The notes beneath the pieces are model-generated. The model did not search any database and was not told where the DNA came from. It saw nothing but the letters and a program-made list of their open reading frames with translations. The position numbers were made by a program, and so were the translations under genes. Shown piece after piece: positions 25,782-27,448 of a stretch of DNA of 27,448 nt. Source of the stretch: Nevskiaceae bacterium (GTDB lineage: Bacteria; Pseudomonadota; Gammaproteobacteria; Steroidobacterales; Steroidobacteraceae); NCBI GenBank assembly GCA_031277355.1, contig JAITMN010000012.1, positions 1 through 27,448 on the forward strand. The letters are read 5' to 3'. Positions within the stretch are counted from its first letter, which is position 1. The number at the start of each line of letters is the position of its first letter.

Positions 25782-27341
25782 ATGTCAATGAGGCGCTGGC
25801 TGCGGATCACAACCGCGATAATCGCAGGCTTCACGCTGGCCTGCCTGCTGTCGGCGCTGACCTATGGTCAGTTCGCCAAACGCGCTCGCGGTGAGCCTTC
25901 TCATGCACTGAGCCGCGACGGGGGCGACACGCTGCTCGACCGCCGCGTCACCGCCTTGAGCGCGGGGCATGAAGATCAAAGCGGGTTGATGATGCTGTCG
26001 TCCAACCTCGACGCCTTCGCGGCGCGGGCGTTGTCGGCGCGCACGGCGGGGCGCTCGCTCGATCTGATGTACTACATCTGGAAGCAGGACCTGTCCGGGC
26101 GTTTGCTGATGGCCGAAGCGCTGGCGGCGGCCGATCGCGGTGTGCGCGTGCGGCTGCTGCTCGATGACATCGGCGCTGCCGGCGATGATCCGATACTGCT
26201 GGCGCTGGATGCGCACGATCTCATCGAAGTGCGGCTGTTCAATCCCACGCGGGCGCGTCCGGGCCGGCTGCGTCGCGGCGTGGAGATGACGCTGCGCGCG
26301 TTCAGCGTCACGCGGCGCATGCACAACAAGGCGTGGATCGCAGATGGCCGCGTTGCCATCATCGGCGGACGCAACATCGGCGATGAGTATTTCGACGCCG
26401 GCGAATCCACGTTTTTCCGCGATCTGGACCTGCTGAGCTTTGGCGCGGTGGTGGATCAAACCGAAGCGATGTTCGATGACTACTGGAACAGCCCCGCCGC
26501 GTTGCCGATCAGCGCGTTGTCCAGCGCCGGCGCAGATGCGTTGGCGGCGCTGAAAACCGACCTGCGCTCGCTGGCCGAAAGCGGCGAGGCCCGGCCCTAC
26601 ATCGACCGGCTGCGTCAGGGCGTATCGTTTCTGGAAACTCTGGACAGCGACATTCACTGGAGCACGCAGGCCCGTCTGCTGGCCGATCCGCCCGAGAAAG
26701 TGTTTCGTCGCGAAGGCGACAACTGGTTGATGCAGGAACTGACACCGCTGCTGGGCTCAGCGCGCCAGCGTCTGGAAATCACCTCGCCCTACTTCGTGCC
26801 CGGCCGCCAAGGCACGCAGGACTTGGTGGCCCTGGCGCAGCGCGGAGTATCCGTTGTGGTGCTCACCAATTCACTCGCCGCCACCGACGTTGCCGCCGTG
26901 CATGGCGGCTACATGCCCTATCGCCCGGCGCTGCTGCGCGGTGGTGTCGAGTTGTTCGAACTGCGCTCATTCACGCAGGACATCGACTACTCGCTGCGCG
27001 GCTCCAGCAAGGCCAGCCTGCACACCAAGGCGTTCACCGTGGATGATCGCCTGGGCTTCATCGGCTCGCTGAACTTCGATCCACGTTCGGCCTCGCTGAA
27101 CACGGAAATGGGCATCCTGTTCGAAACACCTGCGCTGATCACGCAGATGCGAGAACTGTTCGCGGTGGAAACCGCGCCGGAAGCCAGCTACCGCGTCACG
27201 CTGAACGATCAGCAGCAATTGCGCTGGACCGCCCGCACCGACGGTGAATGGGTCATCCACGACCGCGAACCCGGCGCCGCATTGTTCAAGCGCATCATCG
27301 CAGGCATCGTGCGGTGGCTGCCGCTGGAATCGCAGTTGTAG
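25782..27341 (+). CDS. Phospholipase D-family protein, ClsC-like (probable cardiolipin synthase or lipid transferase)
   Basis: The 519-residue protein has one N-terminal membrane anchor (about 8-27) and two HKD catalytic motifs: HNKAWIADGRVAIIGGRN (His181, Lys183, Asp188) and HTKAFTVDDRLGFIGSLN (His414, Lys416, Asp421). The GGRN in the first half and GSLN in the second, the YYIWKQDLSGRLLMAEAL stretch and the RFDPRSASLNTEMGIL-like ending (here NFDPRSASLNTEMGILF) match the ClsC (YmdC) branch. ClsC makes cardiolipin from phosphatidylglycerol and phosphatidylethanolamine in E. coli; related proteins can transfer other phosphatidyl groups. The first ATG of a closely spaced pair (25782 and 25788) is used; earlier in-frame starts lie in the divergent MATE gene. 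It appears to be a single-gene unit, convergent with the partial gene at the right edge. Confidence 0.92.
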   Translation: MSMRRWLRITTAIIAGFTLACLLSALTYGQFAKRARGEPSHALSRDGGDTLLDRRVTALSAGHEDQSGLMMLSSNLDAFAARALSARTAGRSLDLMYYIWKQDLSGRLLMAEALAAADRGVRVRLLLDDIGAAGDDPILLALDAHDLIEVRLFNPTRARPGRLRRGVEMTLRAFSVTRRMHNKAWIADGRVAIIGGRNIGDEYFDAGESTFFRDLDLLSFGAVVDQTEAMFDDYWNSPAALPISALSSAGADALAALKTDLRSLAESGEARPYIDRLRQGVSFLETLDSDIHWSTQARLLADPPEKVFRREGDNWLMQELTPLLGSARQRLEITSPYFVPGRQGTQDLVALAQRGVSVVVLTNSLAATDVAAVHGGYMPYRPALLRGGVELFELRSFTQDIDYSLRGSSKASLHTKAFTVDDRLGFIGSLNFDPRSASLNTEMGILFETPALITQMRELFAVETAPEASYRVTLNDQQQLRWTARTDGEWVIHDREPGAALFKRIIAGIVRWLPLESQL

Positions 27342-27368
27342 GCGAAATTCGCCCGAAAACCCGTTCGC

Positions 27369-27448
27369 TCAGCTACGCACCCAACCGTAACGCAGATGGT
27401 CCGGCGCGCCGCCTGCGGCGGCATAGCGCTCGCGTATCCGATCAAGAT
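27369..27448 (-). CDS. C-terminal end of an unidentified gene running off the right edge
   Basis: On the minus strand one frame reads LDRIRERYAAAGGAPDHLRY then GWVRS and stops at TGA (27371-27369). Charged and Ala/Gly composition is like a normal protein end. Another frame in the same bases opens with an ATG but runs antisense through the phospholipase gene and is not preferred. Too little is present to assign a function. Confidence 0.5.
   Translation of the reverse strand, partial: LDRIRERYAAAGGAPDHLRYGWVRS

Noticed and set aside
27209..27445. 78-codon minus-strand frame at the right edge
   Set aside because: Most of it is antisense to the phospholipase D gene and its composition is not protein-like; another frame in the last 80 bases gives a more credible protein end.

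Overview
The window is GC-rich, densely coded chromosomal DNA from a proteobacterium. A gammaproteobacterium of the Xanthomonadales/Nevskiales kind is most likely. This rests on the gene families present (TrmO, MacAB with a NodT-type outer-membrane factor, DmeF, a YheT-type hydrolase, a YdbH/YdbL-like pair, and a Ser/Thr kinase paired with an ECF sigma factor). It is an inference from gene content, not a measured taxonomic placement. I see no tRNA, rRNA, insertion sequence, integrase, CRISPR array or replication origin, and no gene-free stretch longer than about 165 bases between the genes called here.

Layout. 1-3081 (minus): an uninterrupted reading frame of at least 1027 codons that runs off the left edge; I do not recognise it. 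3247-5949 (plus): a divergent, membrane-anchored Ser/Thr protein kinase with a TPR-rich C-terminal half. 7187-5986 (minus): a small operon of a secreted protein with a Pro/Ala repeat linker and an ECF sigma factor, convergent with the kinase. 7242-8045: TrmO, a tRNA-modification methyltransferase. 8183-13216 (plus): a three-gene efflux operon (MacA-like adaptor, MacB ABC transporter, TolC/NodT-like lipoprotein), closed by a hairpin. 15797-13276 (minus): a LigI-type 2-pyrone-4,6-dicarboxylate lactonase followed by a large secreted protein. 15963-18029 (plus): a tight three-gene operon of a small unknown protein, a bactofilin, and a TIR-domain protein carrying a C-terminal SCP2-like lipid-binding domain. 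20410-18050 (minus): a membrane-anchored receiver-domain protein abutting a YheT-type alpha/beta hydrolase. 20527-24334 (plus): the DmeF metal exporter, an AsmA/YdbH-like protein overlapping it by 4 bp, and a lipoprotein that joins a short lipoprotein segment to a YdbL (DUF1318) domain. 25720-24335 (minus): a MATE exporter. 25782-27341 (plus): a ClsC-like phospholipase D protein. The right edge holds the last 25 codons of an unidentified minus-strand gene.

How the parts may work together. The kinase and sigma factor form a recognisable phospho-signalling pair: the sigma factor has Gln-Thr-Thr-Ala where ordinary ECF factors have the acidic DAED motif, the signature of sigma factors switched on by a partner kinase. 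The >1027-residue protein, divergent from the kinase, and the secreted protein upstream of the sigma factor are the natural candidates for output or sensing. The hypothetical-bactofilin-TIR/SCP2 operon is the best candidate for an undescribed system: it joins a likely NAD-cleaving or nucleotide-signalling domain to a lipid-binding fold beside a membrane-associated polymer. Most other genes are ordinary housekeeping or envelope functions.
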